A stretch of DNA of 23,439 bases, taken from NCBI GenBank assembly GCA_045593555.1, contig JAZNWU010000007.1, positions 1-23,439 on the forward strand, given 5' to 3'. The notes below the pieces were generated by a model. It did not search any database and was not told the origin of the DNA. It was given only the letters and a program-made list of their open reading frames with translations. This DNA comes from Fimenecus sp045593555 (GTDB lineage: Bacteria > Bacillota > Clostridia > Oscillospirales > Acutalibacteraceae). Below are positions 14,444 through 22,424 of the stretch, in pieces. Position numbers and translations under genes: made by a program. Within the stretch, counting starts at the first letter, position 1. Each line of letters opens with the position of its first letter.

Positions 14444-16153
14444 ATGACAGTTATAATTAACAGACTTATTACATACATAGTTGTAATTGTTTACTTTTTT
14501 TCGTCACTTTTTGGCGTCCCTGATGCTGAAAAAATCACTACAAAGGAGTATGATATTATGGGTTCAGGTTCTTGTGATGTTGGTAACGGAAGAATAAGTA
14601 TTCATGACCCATCAATTATACAGGACAAAGACGGAATGTATTACATTTTTGGCACTCACGGATGTGCAGCAAAAAGCAGTGATTTGATTAACTGGACAAG
14701 TTTTGCTTGTGGAGTACACGATAACAATAGAATGCTTGTACCTGAAGGAAGCACATTAAGAGAAACATTAAGTGAACCTTTAAGTTGGACTGACGCTTAT
14801 CAGCAGGTAAATAATTATAACGAGACTGATTGGCAGACAAACATATGGGCTGCTGATGTCATTTACAATGAAAAAATGGGTAAATACTGTTATTATGCCT
14901 CAAGCTCTGTATGGGGTACAACCGGTTCTGTTATATGGTTTGCAACAAGTGATAATATTGAAGGTCCTTATGAATATAAAAGCTGTATTGTTTATTCCGG
15001 ATTTAACAACAAAACAAATGACGGAAATTTCTATTCAAGAATAAACTCCTTACACTATTCATTTACAAATATACCGGATTTGTTTAAAAATGGCTCTTTG
15101 ACGGTTAATGACATAAAAAATGCACCTTGGTTCAATAGTGATGGTGATTATGACCATACAGTTTACCCAAACTGCATTGACCCTGCTCTTTTCTATGATG
15201 CAAATGGCAGATTATGGATGGCTTACGGTTCATACTTTGGTGGTACATATATAATGCCAATGGATGAAAAAACTGGTTTACCTGACTATGAATATATGAG
15301 AAATCACGAAGGATACGACATATATTTCGGTAAAAAAATAGTGGCTACAACCTTTGCAAATGACCTATCGGGTGAAGGTGCTTATATTGAGTATGATAAG
15401 ACAAGCGGATACTACTATTTATTCATTTCTTATCACGGGCTCAATGCTCTTGGTGGCTACAACATAAGAGAATACAGAAGTGAAACTCCTGACGGACCAT
15501 ATTTTGATACTACGGGAAATACAGCACTTGACCCGATAAACACAGGTGCAAAGCTCTTTGGAAGTTATAAATTTGATTGTCTTGATATAGCATATCTTTC
15601 AAGCGGACATTCATCCTGTCTTACAACTGATGACGGAAAAATGTTTCAGGTTTATCATACAAGATTCAATGCAGGTCATGACGGATACGAAACAAGAGTT
15701 CATCAGATGGCAAAAACTGAAAACAACTGGACAGTTGTTCTCCCATTTGAATATTCAGGTGAAGCCATTGAGAATAAAGAATATCCACTGAATGAAATCT
15801 GTGGTGAATATGAATTTATTAATCACGGAAACATCAGTAACAGTTGCGATAATTGGGAAGATGTTGAGAATATTATTGCACCTGTTCAAAGAATCACTTT
15901 AAATGCTGACGGTACAATTTCAGGACTAAAAGTATATGAAAGTGTAAAAGGAAACACGGCAGTTTCATCAAAAGATGTCATAGGTAATTGGGAAACGACA
16001 CATGGAACATATTATGTAACATTTATGATTGATAATGTGGAATACAAAGGTATTTTCTGCAAACAGAAAGATGAGAGTAAGAACAAGACAGAAAAACTTG
16101 TTTTCAGTGCTATTGGTGAAAATAATCAATGCATCTGGGGTGTAAAGAAATAA
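14444..16153 (+). CDS. Secreted GH43 endo-arabinanase-like glycoside hydrolase
   Basis: 569 residues. N-terminal hydrophobic signal segment at about 8-24 (LITYIVVIVYFFSSLFGV). Five-bladed beta-propeller catalytic domain with the GH43 triad: D55 (IHDPSII, base), D246 (NCIDPALFYD, pKa modulator) and E311 (SGEGAYIEYD, acid). After about residue 440 comes a small beta-rich C-terminal domain (NADGTISGLKVYE ... IGNWETTHGTYYVTF) like that of Abn2-type arabinanases. It likely cleaves alpha-1,5-arabinan of pectin outside the cell. AAGGAG lies 9 nt before the start. It is divergent from the sugar-acid operon, sharing 166 bp, and ends in a bidirectional terminator. Arabinofuranosidase or xylosidase activity also occurs in GH43. 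Confidence 0.85.
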   Translation: MTVIINRLITYIVVIVYFFSSLFGVPDAEKITTKEYDIMGSGSCDVGNGRISIHDPSIIQDKDGMYYIFGTHGCAAKSSDLINWTSFACGVHDNNRMLVPEGSTLRETLSEPLSWTDAYQQVNNYNETDWQTNIWAADVIYNEKMGKYCYYASSSVWGTTGSVIWFATSDNIEGPYEYKSCIVYSGFNNKTNDGNFYSRINSLHYSFTNIPDLFKNGSLTVNDIKNAPWFNSDGDYDHTVYPNCIDPALFYDANGRLWMAYGSYFGGTYIMPMDEKTGLPDYEYMRNHEGYDIYFGKKIVATTFANDLSGEGAYIEYDKTSGYYYLFISYHGLNALGGYNIREYRSETPDGPYFDTTGNTALDPINTGAKLFGSYKFDCLDIAYLSSGHSSCLTTDDGKMFQVYHTRFNAGHDGYETRVHQMAKTENNWTVVLPFEYSGEAIENKEYPLNEICGEYEFINHGNISNSCDNWEDVENIIAPVQRITLNADGTISGLKVYESVKGNTAVSSKDVIGNWETTHGTYYVTFMIDNVEYKGIFCKQKDESKNKTEKLVFSAIGENNQCIWGVKK

Positions 16154-16160
16154 TAAAACA

Positions 16161-16205
16161 AAAAGCAGAGCTGAAATCAATTGAAATCAGTTCTGCTTAT
16201 TTTTG
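16161..16205. terminator. Bidirectional intrinsic terminator
   Basis: Arms AAGCAGAGCTGA (16163-16174) and TCAGTTCTGCTT (16187-16198) pair with one G-U. On the plus strand ATTTTT follows; on the minus strand TTTTTGTTTT follows. It serves both the GH43 gene and the convergent dnaJ end. Confidence 0.85.
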
Positions 16206-16217
16206 CCATAAAATATA

Positions 16218-17369
16218 TTATTTCTTTTTCTTACCGAAGAAGCTCTTTTTTTCTTCACCAAGGTTATCGGCTGCACCGAATTCCATTGCAAGTTGTTTAA
16301 TTAACTCACTCTGTTTATCAGTAAGTTTCTTTGGAATATCAACGATAATTCGTACAAGCTGGTCACCTTTTCCGATTCCGCCACGGCTCTGAATACCACG
16401 GCCACGAAGTTTGAACACATCTCCAGGCTGTGTGCCTGCAGGAACAGAATATTCAACTTTGCCATCAAGGGTTGGAACCTGAATTGTACAACCCAATGCA
16501 ACCTGCATAAATGTAAGGTGAACATCGCACCATACATTATATCCATCACGCTCAAAAATAGGATGAGGACGAACATTAACAACGATATTAAGGTCACCTG
16601 CCGGTCCACCATTGACACCCTTATTACCCTGCCCACGAACCGTGAGAATCTGACGGTCATCTACACCTGCAGGAATGTTGATATCAAGCTTTGCGCTCTT
16701 ACGGACTCTGCCTGCACCATTACACTTTTTACAAGGCTTATCAATGACTGTTCCTCTGCCGTTACAATGTGAACAAGGCTTTGATGACTGAATCACACCG
16801 AAAGGTGTTCTCTGCTGAACAGTTACCTGACCACGACCGTGACATTCAGGACAAGTCTTTGGTGAAGTACCACTTTGACAACCATTTCCGTTACACTCAT
16901 CACAAGTTTCAATTCGCATTGTATCTATTGAACGAGAACAGCCTTTTGCTGCCTCTTCAAAGGAAATTGTAATACTTGCCTGAGTATCACTACCACGTTG
17001 TGGTGCGTTTGGATTTGCTCGTCCGCCACCGCCAAAGCCACCAAAACCATTTCCGAAAATCGAGCCGAAAATATCACCAAGGTCAAAATCCATTCCACCA
17101 AAGCCACCACCGTAACCACCTTGACCTGCACCATAGTTAGGGTCAACACCTGCGTGGCCGAACTGGTCATATCGTGCTTTTTTCTCACTATCGGAAAGAA
17201 TTTCGTAGGCTTCATTTGCCTCTTTGAACTTTTCTTCAGCCTCTTTATTATTGGGATTTAAGTCGGGATGATATTTTTTTGCAGCCTTTCGATAGGCTTT
17301 TTTTATTTCATCATCAGATGCTGATTTATCAACACCGAGCACCTCATAATAATCTCTTTTTTCTGCCAT
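16218..17369 (-). CDS. dnaJ: Chaperone DnaJ
   Basis: 383 residues from the ATG at 17369 (MAEKRDYYEVLG), which has GGAG 7 nt upstream; the longer frame to 17396 adds ten unconserved residues. J domain at 1-70 with HPD at 34-36, a glycine/phenylalanine-rich linker (FGGMDFDLGDIFGSIFGNGF), four CxxCxGxG zinc motifs (CDECNGNG, CPECHGRG, CSHCNGRG, CKKCNGAG), then the C-terminal substrate domains. It is the type I Hsp40 co-chaperone that stimulates DnaK ATPase. It is the last gene of the hrcA operon, separated from dnaK by a hairpin without a T tract. Confidence 0.97.
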   Translation of the reverse strand: MAEKRDYYEVLGVDKSASDDEIKKAYRKAAKKYHPDLNPNNKEAEEKFKEANEAYEILSDSEKKARYDQFGHAGVDPNYGAGQGGYGGGFGGMDFDLGDIFGSIFGNGFGGFGGGGRANPNAPQRGSDTQASITISFEEAAKGCSRSIDTMRIETCDECNGNGCQSGTSPKTCPECHGRGQVTVQQRTPFGVIQSSKPCSHCNGRGTVIDKPCKKCNGAGRVRKSAKLDINIPAGVDDRQILTVRGQGNKGVNGGPAGDLNIVVNVRPHPIFERDGYNVWCDVHLTFMQVALGCTIQVPTLDGKVEYSVPAGTQPGDVFKLRGRGIQSRGGIGKGDQLVRIIVDIPKKLTDKQSELIKQLAMEFGAADNLGEEKKSFFGKKKK

Positions 17370-17394
17370 AAGTATCTCCAAATAATACGGATTC

Positions 17395-17423
17395 ACGGAC
17401 AGACTGCATTACAATCTGTCCGT
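17395..17423. other. Hairpin in the dnaK-dnaJ intergenic space
   Basis: Perfect arms ACGGACAGA (17395-17403) and TCTGTCCGT (17415-17423) around an 11-nt loop. On the transcribed minus strand no T tract follows, so it is not a standard terminator there; it could stabilise or mark processing of the upstream dnaK message. On the plus strand TATTTTT follows, but no plus-strand gene precedes it. Confidence 0.55.
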
Positions 17424-17438
17424 TATTTTTAATTAAAA

Positions 17439-19295
17439 TTAGTTTACATCCTTGAAGTCAGCATCATAGTAGCCGTCGCCATTAGGTGCTGCACCTGCGT
17501 TAGGGTCATAACCAGCATTTGGGTCGTAGCCTGCACCAGGATTTGCACCACCTTGAGCTGCCTGAGCCTGCTTATAAAGTTCTTCTGAAATCTTATAGAA
17601 AGCCTGTGTAAGTTCTTCCTGCTTTGACTTGATAAGTTCTGTATCTTCGCCCTTGAGTGCTTCTTTAAGAGCATCAAGTTTAGCCTGAATGTCAGCCTTA
17701 TCGTTTTCAGGAATCTTGTCACCCTCGTCAGTAAGGATTTTTTCTACCTGATATACCATCTGGTCAGCAGCATTTCTTGTGTCAACTGCTTCCTTACGCT
17801 TCTTGTCTTCTTCAGCGAACTTTTCAGCATCCTGAACTGCCTTTTCAATATCTTCCTTAGACATATTTGTTGAAGATGTGATTGAAATTGACTGTTCCTT
17901 GTTTGTGCCGAGGTCTTTAGCAGAAACATTTACGATACCGTTAGCATCAATGTCAAATGTTACTTCAATCTGTGGCACACCACGACGTGCTGGAAGAATT
18001 CCATCAAGATGGAAAACACCGAGAGTCTTGTTATCTCTTGCAAATTCTCTTTCACCCTGAAGAACATGAACTTCAACTGATGTCTGATTATCTGCTGCAG
18101 TTGAGAAAATCTGGCTCTTCTTTGTTGGGATTGTTGTATTTCTTTCGATAATCTTTGTGCTGATACCACCCATTGTTTCAATACCAAGTGAAAGTGGAGT
18201 AACGTCAAGGAGAAGAAGTCCTTCAACTTCACCACCGAGAACACCACCCTGAATTGCAGCACCTACTGCAACACATTCGTCAGGATTAATGCCCTTAAAT
18301 GGTTCTTTTCCTGTATATTTCTTTACTGCTTCCTGAACTGCAGGGATTCTTGATGAACCACCAACCATAAGGATTTTGTTAAGCTGTGATGGCTGAAGTC
18401 CTGAGTCAGCAAGAGCCTGACGAACAGGTCCCATTGTTGCTTCAACAAGGTCTGCTGTCATTTCGTTAAACTTTGCTCTTGTAAGAGTTGTTTCAAGATG
18501 CTTAGGTCCTGTTGCATCTGCTGTGATGAATGGAAGGCTGATTTGTGATGTTGTTACACCGGAAAGCTCAATCTTTGCCTTTTCTGCTGCTTCCTTAAGA
18601 CGCTGCATAGCCATTTTATCGTTACGAAGGTCAACACCCTGTTCCTTCTTGAACTCGTCAGCAAGCCAGTCGATAATCTTCTGGTCGAAGTCGTCACCAC
18701 CAAGACGGTTGTTACCTGCTGTAGCAAGAACTTCCTGAACACCATCGCCCATTTCGATGATAGAAACGTCGAATGTGCCACCACCAAGGTCATAAACCAT
18801 AACTTTCTGGTCCTCTTCCTTGTCGATACCGTAAGCCAATGCAGCTGCAGTTGGTTCATTGATAATTCTCTTTACTTCAAGACCTGCGATTTTACCTGCA
18901 TCCTTTGTAGCCTGACGCTGTGAGTCTGTGAAATATGCAGGAACTGTGATAACTGCTTCAGTTACAGGAGCACCAAGGTAAGCCTCAGCATCAGATTTGA
19001 GCTTCTGAAGTGTCATTGCTGAAATTTCCTGTGGAGTGTAATCCTTACCGTCAATGTTTACTTTATAATCTGTGCCCATGTGTCTTTTAATAGATGCGAT
19101 TGTTCTGTCAGGGTTTGTGATAGCCTGTCTTTTTGCTACCTGACCAACCATTCTTTCGCCTGTTTTTGAAAATGCTACAACTGATGGAGTTGTACGAGCA
19201 CCTTCAGCATTAGCAATAACAACAGGTTCGCCACCTTCGATTACTGCTACACATGAGTTTGTTGTACCTAAGTCGATACCAATTACCTTTGCCAT
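17439..19295 (-). CDS. dnaK: Chaperone DnaK (Hsp70)
   Basis: 618 residues, normal length. The nucleotide-binding domain starts IGIDLGTTNSCVAV and includes VYDLGGGTFDVSI and the adenosine motif MVGGSSRIPAVQ. The linker region LLLDVTPLSLGIE leads into the substrate-binding domain. The C-terminal tail has two GYDPNA repeats and ends DADFKDVN, the conserved acidic end. It folds and protects proteins with DnaJ and GrpE. A strong AGGAGG precedes the ATG. It lies 55 bp after grpE in the class I heat-shock operon. Confidence 0.98.
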   Translation of the reverse strand: MAKVIGIDLGTTNSCVAVIEGGEPVVIANAEGARTTPSVVAFSKTGERMVGQVAKRQAITNPDRTIASIKRHMGTDYKVNIDGKDYTPQEISAMTLQKLKSDAEAYLGAPVTEAVITVPAYFTDSQRQATKDAGKIAGLEVKRIINEPTAAALAYGIDKEEDQKVMVYDLGGGTFDVSIIEMGDGVQEVLATAGNNRLGGDDFDQKIIDWLADEFKKEQGVDLRNDKMAMQRLKEAAEKAKIELSGVTTSQISLPFITADATGPKHLETTLTRAKFNEMTADLVEATMGPVRQALADSGLQPSQLNKILMVGGSSRIPAVQEAVKKYTGKEPFKGINPDECVAVGAAIQGGVLGGEVEGLLLLDVTPLSLGIETMGGISTKIIERNTTIPTKKSQIFSTAADNQTSVEVHVLQGEREFARDNKTLGVFHLDGILPARRGVPQIEVTFDIDANGIVNVSAKDLGTNKEQSISITSSTNMSKEDIEKAVQDAEKFAEEDKKRKEAVDTRNAADQMVYQVEKILTDEGDKIPENDKADIQAKLDALKEALKGEDTELIKSKQEELTQAFYKISEELYKQAQAAQGGANPGAGYDPNAGYDPNAGAAPNGDGYYDADFKDVN

Positions 19296-19350
19296 AAATT
19301 TATTCCTCCTAAATGGATATATACTATATTATTTTACTGTTTTATAACAG

Positions 19351-19860
19351 TTAGTTGACTACTTTTACTATTGCAGGGCGGATAACTCTGTCACCCATTT
19401 TGTATCCTGTTGAGAACACATCTGAAATACTATTTTCGGGAAGCTCTTCGTCTTCACCGTGCATTACAGCATTATGGATATTAGGGTCAAATGTTTCACC
19501 TTTTTCACCAAATGACTCAACACCGAGTTTTTTGAATGTTTCACCATACTGATTAAAAATCATTTCGATACCTTTTTTGAATGAGTCAAGGTCAGTAGCC
19601 TCTGCACTCATTGCTCTCATAAAGTTATCATACACAGGTAAAAACTCACCGATTGTTGAAGCCTTTGTGTCACCATAAGCCTGTTCCTTTTCCTTTTGTG
19701 AACGCTTACGGAAATTATCATATTCAGCCATAACTCTCAAAAGCTTATCTTTTGTTTCGTTAAGTTCCTGAGTGAGTTTCTCTTCAGCAGTTGGCTCTGT
19801 GTTTTCAACTACTTCTTCAACTGTTTCTTCAGGATTTACTTTCTTTTTATCTTTTGACAT
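19351..19860 (-). CDS. grpE: Nucleotide exchange factor GrpE
   Basis: 169 residues. Charged, disordered N-terminus (about 1-30), long coiled-coil helix with LRVMAEYDNFRKRSQKE, and the C-terminal beta domain with MHGEDEELPENSI and GYKMGDRVIRPAIVKV, the family signature. It releases ADP from DnaK. GGAGG lies inside the end of hrcA and the ATG is one base after the hrcA stop, so the two genes are coupled. Confidence 0.97.
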   Translation of the reverse strand: MSKDKKKVNPEETVEEVVENTEPTAEEKLTQELNETKDKLLRVMAEYDNFRKRSQKEKEQAYGDTKASTIGEFLPVYDNFMRAMSAEATDLDSFKKGIEMIFNQYGETFKKLGVESFGEKGETFDPNIHNAVMHGEDEELPENSISDVFSTGYKMGDRVIRPAIVKVVN

Positions 19861-19861
19861 T

Positions 19862-20890
19862 TTAATCCTCCAAAGTATCCGACATTATACTGCCGACAAT
19901 TTCTGTTAAATATTTAAGACTTGGAATAAGTCTTGCATAGTCAATTCTTGTAGGACCGATAAGTCCCAGTGCACCACTGTCTTTACCTCCAACTGAATAA
20001 TGGGAATAAATAAGACTTGAGTCCTGAAGTTCACGGTAAAAATTTTCTTTACCGATAAGAACATTGGTGTTATTCTCTGCCTTTCGACCTGCAAAAAGGT
20101 TTGTAAGCGGTTCACCTCGTCTTAAAAACTCCATTAATTCGTAAGCATTCGGATAGTCAGTATAGTTGAGTAGGTTTGACTGACCTTCTAAAAGCAACTG
20201 AGTCTGTTCAGTAAGCTGTGCTAAATCAGAAAGTGTTACGAGTAAAGGTGAAATTGCAAGTGACTTACTTCCTAATGATAATGCAAGAGTCTGAATAAGT
20301 GCTATGCTTACTTCACTTGCTGATTTACCGATAAAATGCTTTGAAACTATATTATAAAAGGTTTCAATCAATTCAAGATTTAACTCACTGTCAGTTCTGC
20401 AAACCCGACTTTTAAGTATTCCTGATGATGAAAGCATAACCATCATCGCTGTATGAGTGCCAAGCGGGACTAACTCAACTCGACGGATAACTGCATTTTC
20501 GTCAGTAGGTGTTGTTGAAACAACTGCACAGTTTGTAAGTTCAGCAAGAACCTGACCAGCCTGTTCAAGAATCTGTTGAGGTTCACCGCCTGCATCAGAT
20601 AGTCTTGCTTCAATAAGTCTTTTTTCGTTGACAGGCAGTTCATAACGATTCATAAGCTTATCAACATAATACCGATATCCCATCTGTGATGGAATTCGGC
20701 CTGCTGATGTGTGAGGTTGTTCAAGAAAACCTAATCGTGAAAGCTCTGCCATTTCATTACGGACAGTAGCAGATGACACAGGAATATGCGAATACTCAAG
20801 CAAAGTTTTAGAACCCACAGGCTCACCTGTTGCGATATACCATTCCACAATGGCGGCAAGGATTTTTTCTTTTCTCTCGCTGAGTTGCAT
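19862..20890 (-). CDS. hrcA: Heat-inducible transcription repressor HrcA
   Basis: 342 residues from the ATG at 20890 (MQLSERKEKIL), with GAGGTG 6 nt upstream. The longer frame to 20980 runs through the CIRCE element and promoter and is rejected. N-terminal winged helix with SSATVRNEMAEL and PHTSAGRIPS, then the GAF-like domain and a conserved end (GALGLIGPTRIDYARLIPSL). HrcA binds CIRCE and represses this operon; GroEL activity keeps it folded. It is the first gene, followed by grpE, dnaK and dnaJ. Confidence 0.97.
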   Translation of the reverse strand: MQLSERKEKILAAIVEWYIATGEPVGSKTLLEYSHIPVSSATVRNEMAELSRLGFLEQPHTSAGRIPSQMGYRYYVDKLMNRYELPVNEKRLIEARLSDAGGEPQQILEQAGQVLAELTNCAVVSTTPTDENAVIRRVELVPLGTHTAMMVMLSSSGILKSRVCRTDSELNLELIETFYNIVSKHFIGKSASEVSIALIQTLALSLGSKSLAISPLLVTLSDLAQLTEQTQLLLEGQSNLLNYTDYPNAYELMEFLRRGEPLTNLFAGRKAENNTNVLIGKENFYRELQDSSLIYSHYSVGGKDSGALGLIGPTRIDYARLIPSLKYLTEIVGSIMSDTLED

Positions 20891-20913
20891 CTTGTCACCT
20901 CTTTTTGTTTGGT

Positions 20914-20940
20914 TTAGCACTCTCACCTTTAGAGTGCTAA
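20914..20940 (-). promoter_or_regulatory. CIRCE operator
   Basis: Perfect TTAGCACTC (20914-20922), 9-bp spacer, GAGTGCTAA (20932-20940): the HrcA-binding inverted repeat, located just downstream of the -10 box and before hrcA. Confidence 0.98.
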
Positions 20941-20951
20941 CTCTATTAAAT

Positions 20952-20980
20952 AATATACATTGTTTCATAAAAAATGTCAA
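20952..20980 (-). promoter_or_regulatory. Promoter of the hrcA-grpE-dnaK-dnaJ operon
   Basis: TTGACA (20980-20975), exactly 17 bp, TATATT (20957-20952). The start point falls at the edge of CIRCE, consistent with repression by HrcA. Confidence 0.88.
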
Positions 20981-21017
20981 GGAAATATTTGTAAATAATT
21001 TATGAATGAAGAAAAAG

Positions 21018-21054
21018 TTGACAAAACAATTATACTATGGTAACATATGCATAG
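21018..21054 (+). promoter_or_regulatory. Promoter and possible PadR operator
   Basis: TTGACA (21018-21023), 17 bp, TAACAT (21041-21046) upstream of the PadR-type gene. An inverted repeat CTATG (21035-21039) ... CATAG (21050-21054) overlaps the -10, a plausible site for PadR self-repression; PadR operators vary, so this is tentative. Confidence 0.5.
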
Positions 21055-21090
21055 ATTAAATAGGTATTTAAAAATTAAGGAGGAATAATT

Positions 21091-21417
21091 ATGGCAAAGA
21101 ACGATTTAATGCACGGCAACACAAGTTTATTGGTATTGTCACTTATTGAACAAAAGGACATGTACGGTTATCAGATTATCAAGGAGTTAAAACGCAAAAG
21201 TGAAAATGTTTTTGAATTAAAGGAAGGCTCACTCTACCCTGTTTTGCATGCACTTGAAAATGAAAAGCTTATTACATCTTATATTGAGGAAACAGATTCT
21301 GCACGCAAACGCAGATATTACAAAATCACAGACAAAGGCAGAAAGGAATTGGCAGATAAAAAGGAGGAATTTTTCATTTTCACCAATGCAGCAAGAAAAG
21401 TATTGAACTTTGCATAA
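21091..21417 (+). CDS. PadR family transcriptional regulator
   Basis: 108 residues, the short PadR-s2 type with only the winged-helix domain and a short C-terminal helix. Signature segments: LLVLSLIEQKDMYGYQIIKEL, LKEGSLYPVLHALENEKLI and RRYYKITDKGRKEL. AAGGAGG lies 8 nt before the ATG. It is followed after 12 bp by a membrane protein with a PadR-associated cytoplasmic domain, the common pairing in Firmicutes, and probably represses its own operon. The inducing signal is unknown. Confidence 0.93.
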   Translation: MAKNDLMHGNTSLLVLSLIEQKDMYGYQIIKELKRKSENVFELKEGSLYPVLHALENEKLITSYIEETDSARKRRYYKITDKGRKELADKKEEFFIFTNAARKVLNFA

Positions 21418-21429
21418 GGTGGTGAGGAT

Positions 21430-22287
21430 ATGTTAATACATAATTTTTCCAATTTTAAAGAAACAAAAGATTTATACATAGAACGAGTTTTGTTTCATAT
21501 CCACTACAAAAAGCTAAGAAAAAGAATCAAAGAAGAAATCGAAAATCACATGGATGATATGTATGATGATTTCAAGAATGATTTTGATAATGAAATTGAT
21601 GTTGCTAAAAAGGTTCTTGACGAAATGGGCGACCCTGATGAATTAGGGTTGGAATTAAAAGAATCCAACAAAAGAATATTAAGGATTGTAAGGTTTTTCA
21701 GAGTAATTCTGGCATTATCAATCATTCCTTGTTTAATATTTTGTCAAACTGTTGTATATGATTGGATTATGGAAATTAAACAATATTACAACGCTGTTGA
21801 TATAGCCACTATGGAAACAAGAATAAGCGAAAAATACAACAATGAGAAACCTGTCAGACTTTTTGCAGAAGCCGACCTTAACGGTAAGGTACATAAATAT
21901 TATGTTACCGACGAACAGCCTGAAGGTCGTTTCGAGTATTTTCACACAGAATCAATTATCATTTTTGGAAAGAGTTATAAAGATAAGTTTTTGTACTTTG
22001 GACGTGGCGGTGGTCCATATAGCGATGAACATAAATTCAATTTAAGTGAAGGTACGTTGGCAGATTATTTGCTTGTTCTTACTGCGCCGACTGAAGAAAA
22101 ATATATCAAAATGTATTTGGAGCCTATATATTCAGATAGTGGACTTGAACCTTATTGGAGTGACTTTGTTGAATACCCTCAAAACGGTACTTACGAAGCT
22201 CCTGCAACAGTTGTGGTTGATATTCCTGACGGTTATGAATGGAGTTACCTCAAAAGATATGATGAAAACAAAGAGTTGATTATATAA
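21430..22287 (+). CDS. Membrane protein with PadR-associated (HAAS/DUF1700-like) N-terminal domain, copy 1
   Basis: 285 residues. A cytoplasmic helical domain at about 20-80 ends KKVLDEMGDPDELGLELKE, the typical pattern of the HAAS/DUF1700-type domain encoded next to PadR genes. One predicted transmembrane helix at about 88-111 (FFRVILALSIIPCLIFC) is followed by an extracytoplasmic domain of about 170 residues I do not recognise. It shares PYWSDF, EYPQNGTYE and PDGYEWS with the next gene. No ABC transporter or permease is attached. It may sense or resist an envelope stress and signal through the PadR partner. GGTGAG precedes the start. Confidence 0.75.
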   Translation: MLIHNFSNFKETKDLYIERVLFHIHYKKLRKRIKEEIENHMDDMYDDFKNDFDNEIDVAKKVLDEMGDPDELGLELKESNKRILRIVRFFRVILALSIIPCLIFCQTVVYDWIMEIKQYYNAVDIATMETRISEKYNNEKPVRLFAEADLNGKVHKYYVTDEQPEGRFEYFHTESIIIFGKSYKDKFLYFGRGGGPYSDEHKFNLSEGTLADYLLVLTAPTEEKYIKMYLEPIYSDSGLEPYWSDFVEYPQNGTYEAPATVVVDIPDGYEWSYLKRYDENKELII

Positions 22288-22385
22288 AAAAGACCCGAGC
22301 AAACAACCAATAATTATAATAGTGATTCAAACTAAATAAAAAACCATTTATCAACAGAAACTCATAATTCAGTATTAGTAACACG

Positions 22386-22412
22386 ACAAGAAAAGCATTA
22401 AATATTGCATAA
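22386..22412 (+). pseudogene. Relic of the padR 3' end
   Basis: The frame 22386-22412 reads TRKALNIA then TAA, against ARKVLNFA then TAA at the end of the intact padR gene (21417). In both places the stop is followed by the same AAGG-GGTGAG-type leader and the ATG of a paralogous membrane protein. This is the 5' edge of a tandem duplication that copied the padR tail together with the membrane gene. Confidence 0.7.
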
Positions 22413-22424
22413 GGCGGTGAGAAT

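Noticed and set aside
17370..17396. Ten-residue N-terminal extension of DnaJ
   Set aside because: DnaJ proteins begin at MAEKRDYYEVLG, and GGAG is placed for that start.
17395..17430. Intrinsic terminator between dnaK and dnaJ
   Set aside because: The T tract lies on the plus-strand side only; the minus-strand transcript has no T run after the stem.
17878..18738. Plus-strand frames antisense to dnaK
   Set aside because: They mirror the codon bias of dnaK, lack RBS and resemble no known protein.
20891..20980. N-terminal extension of HrcA
   Set aside because: The extra codons run through the CIRCE operator and -10/-35 boxes, so they are not translated.
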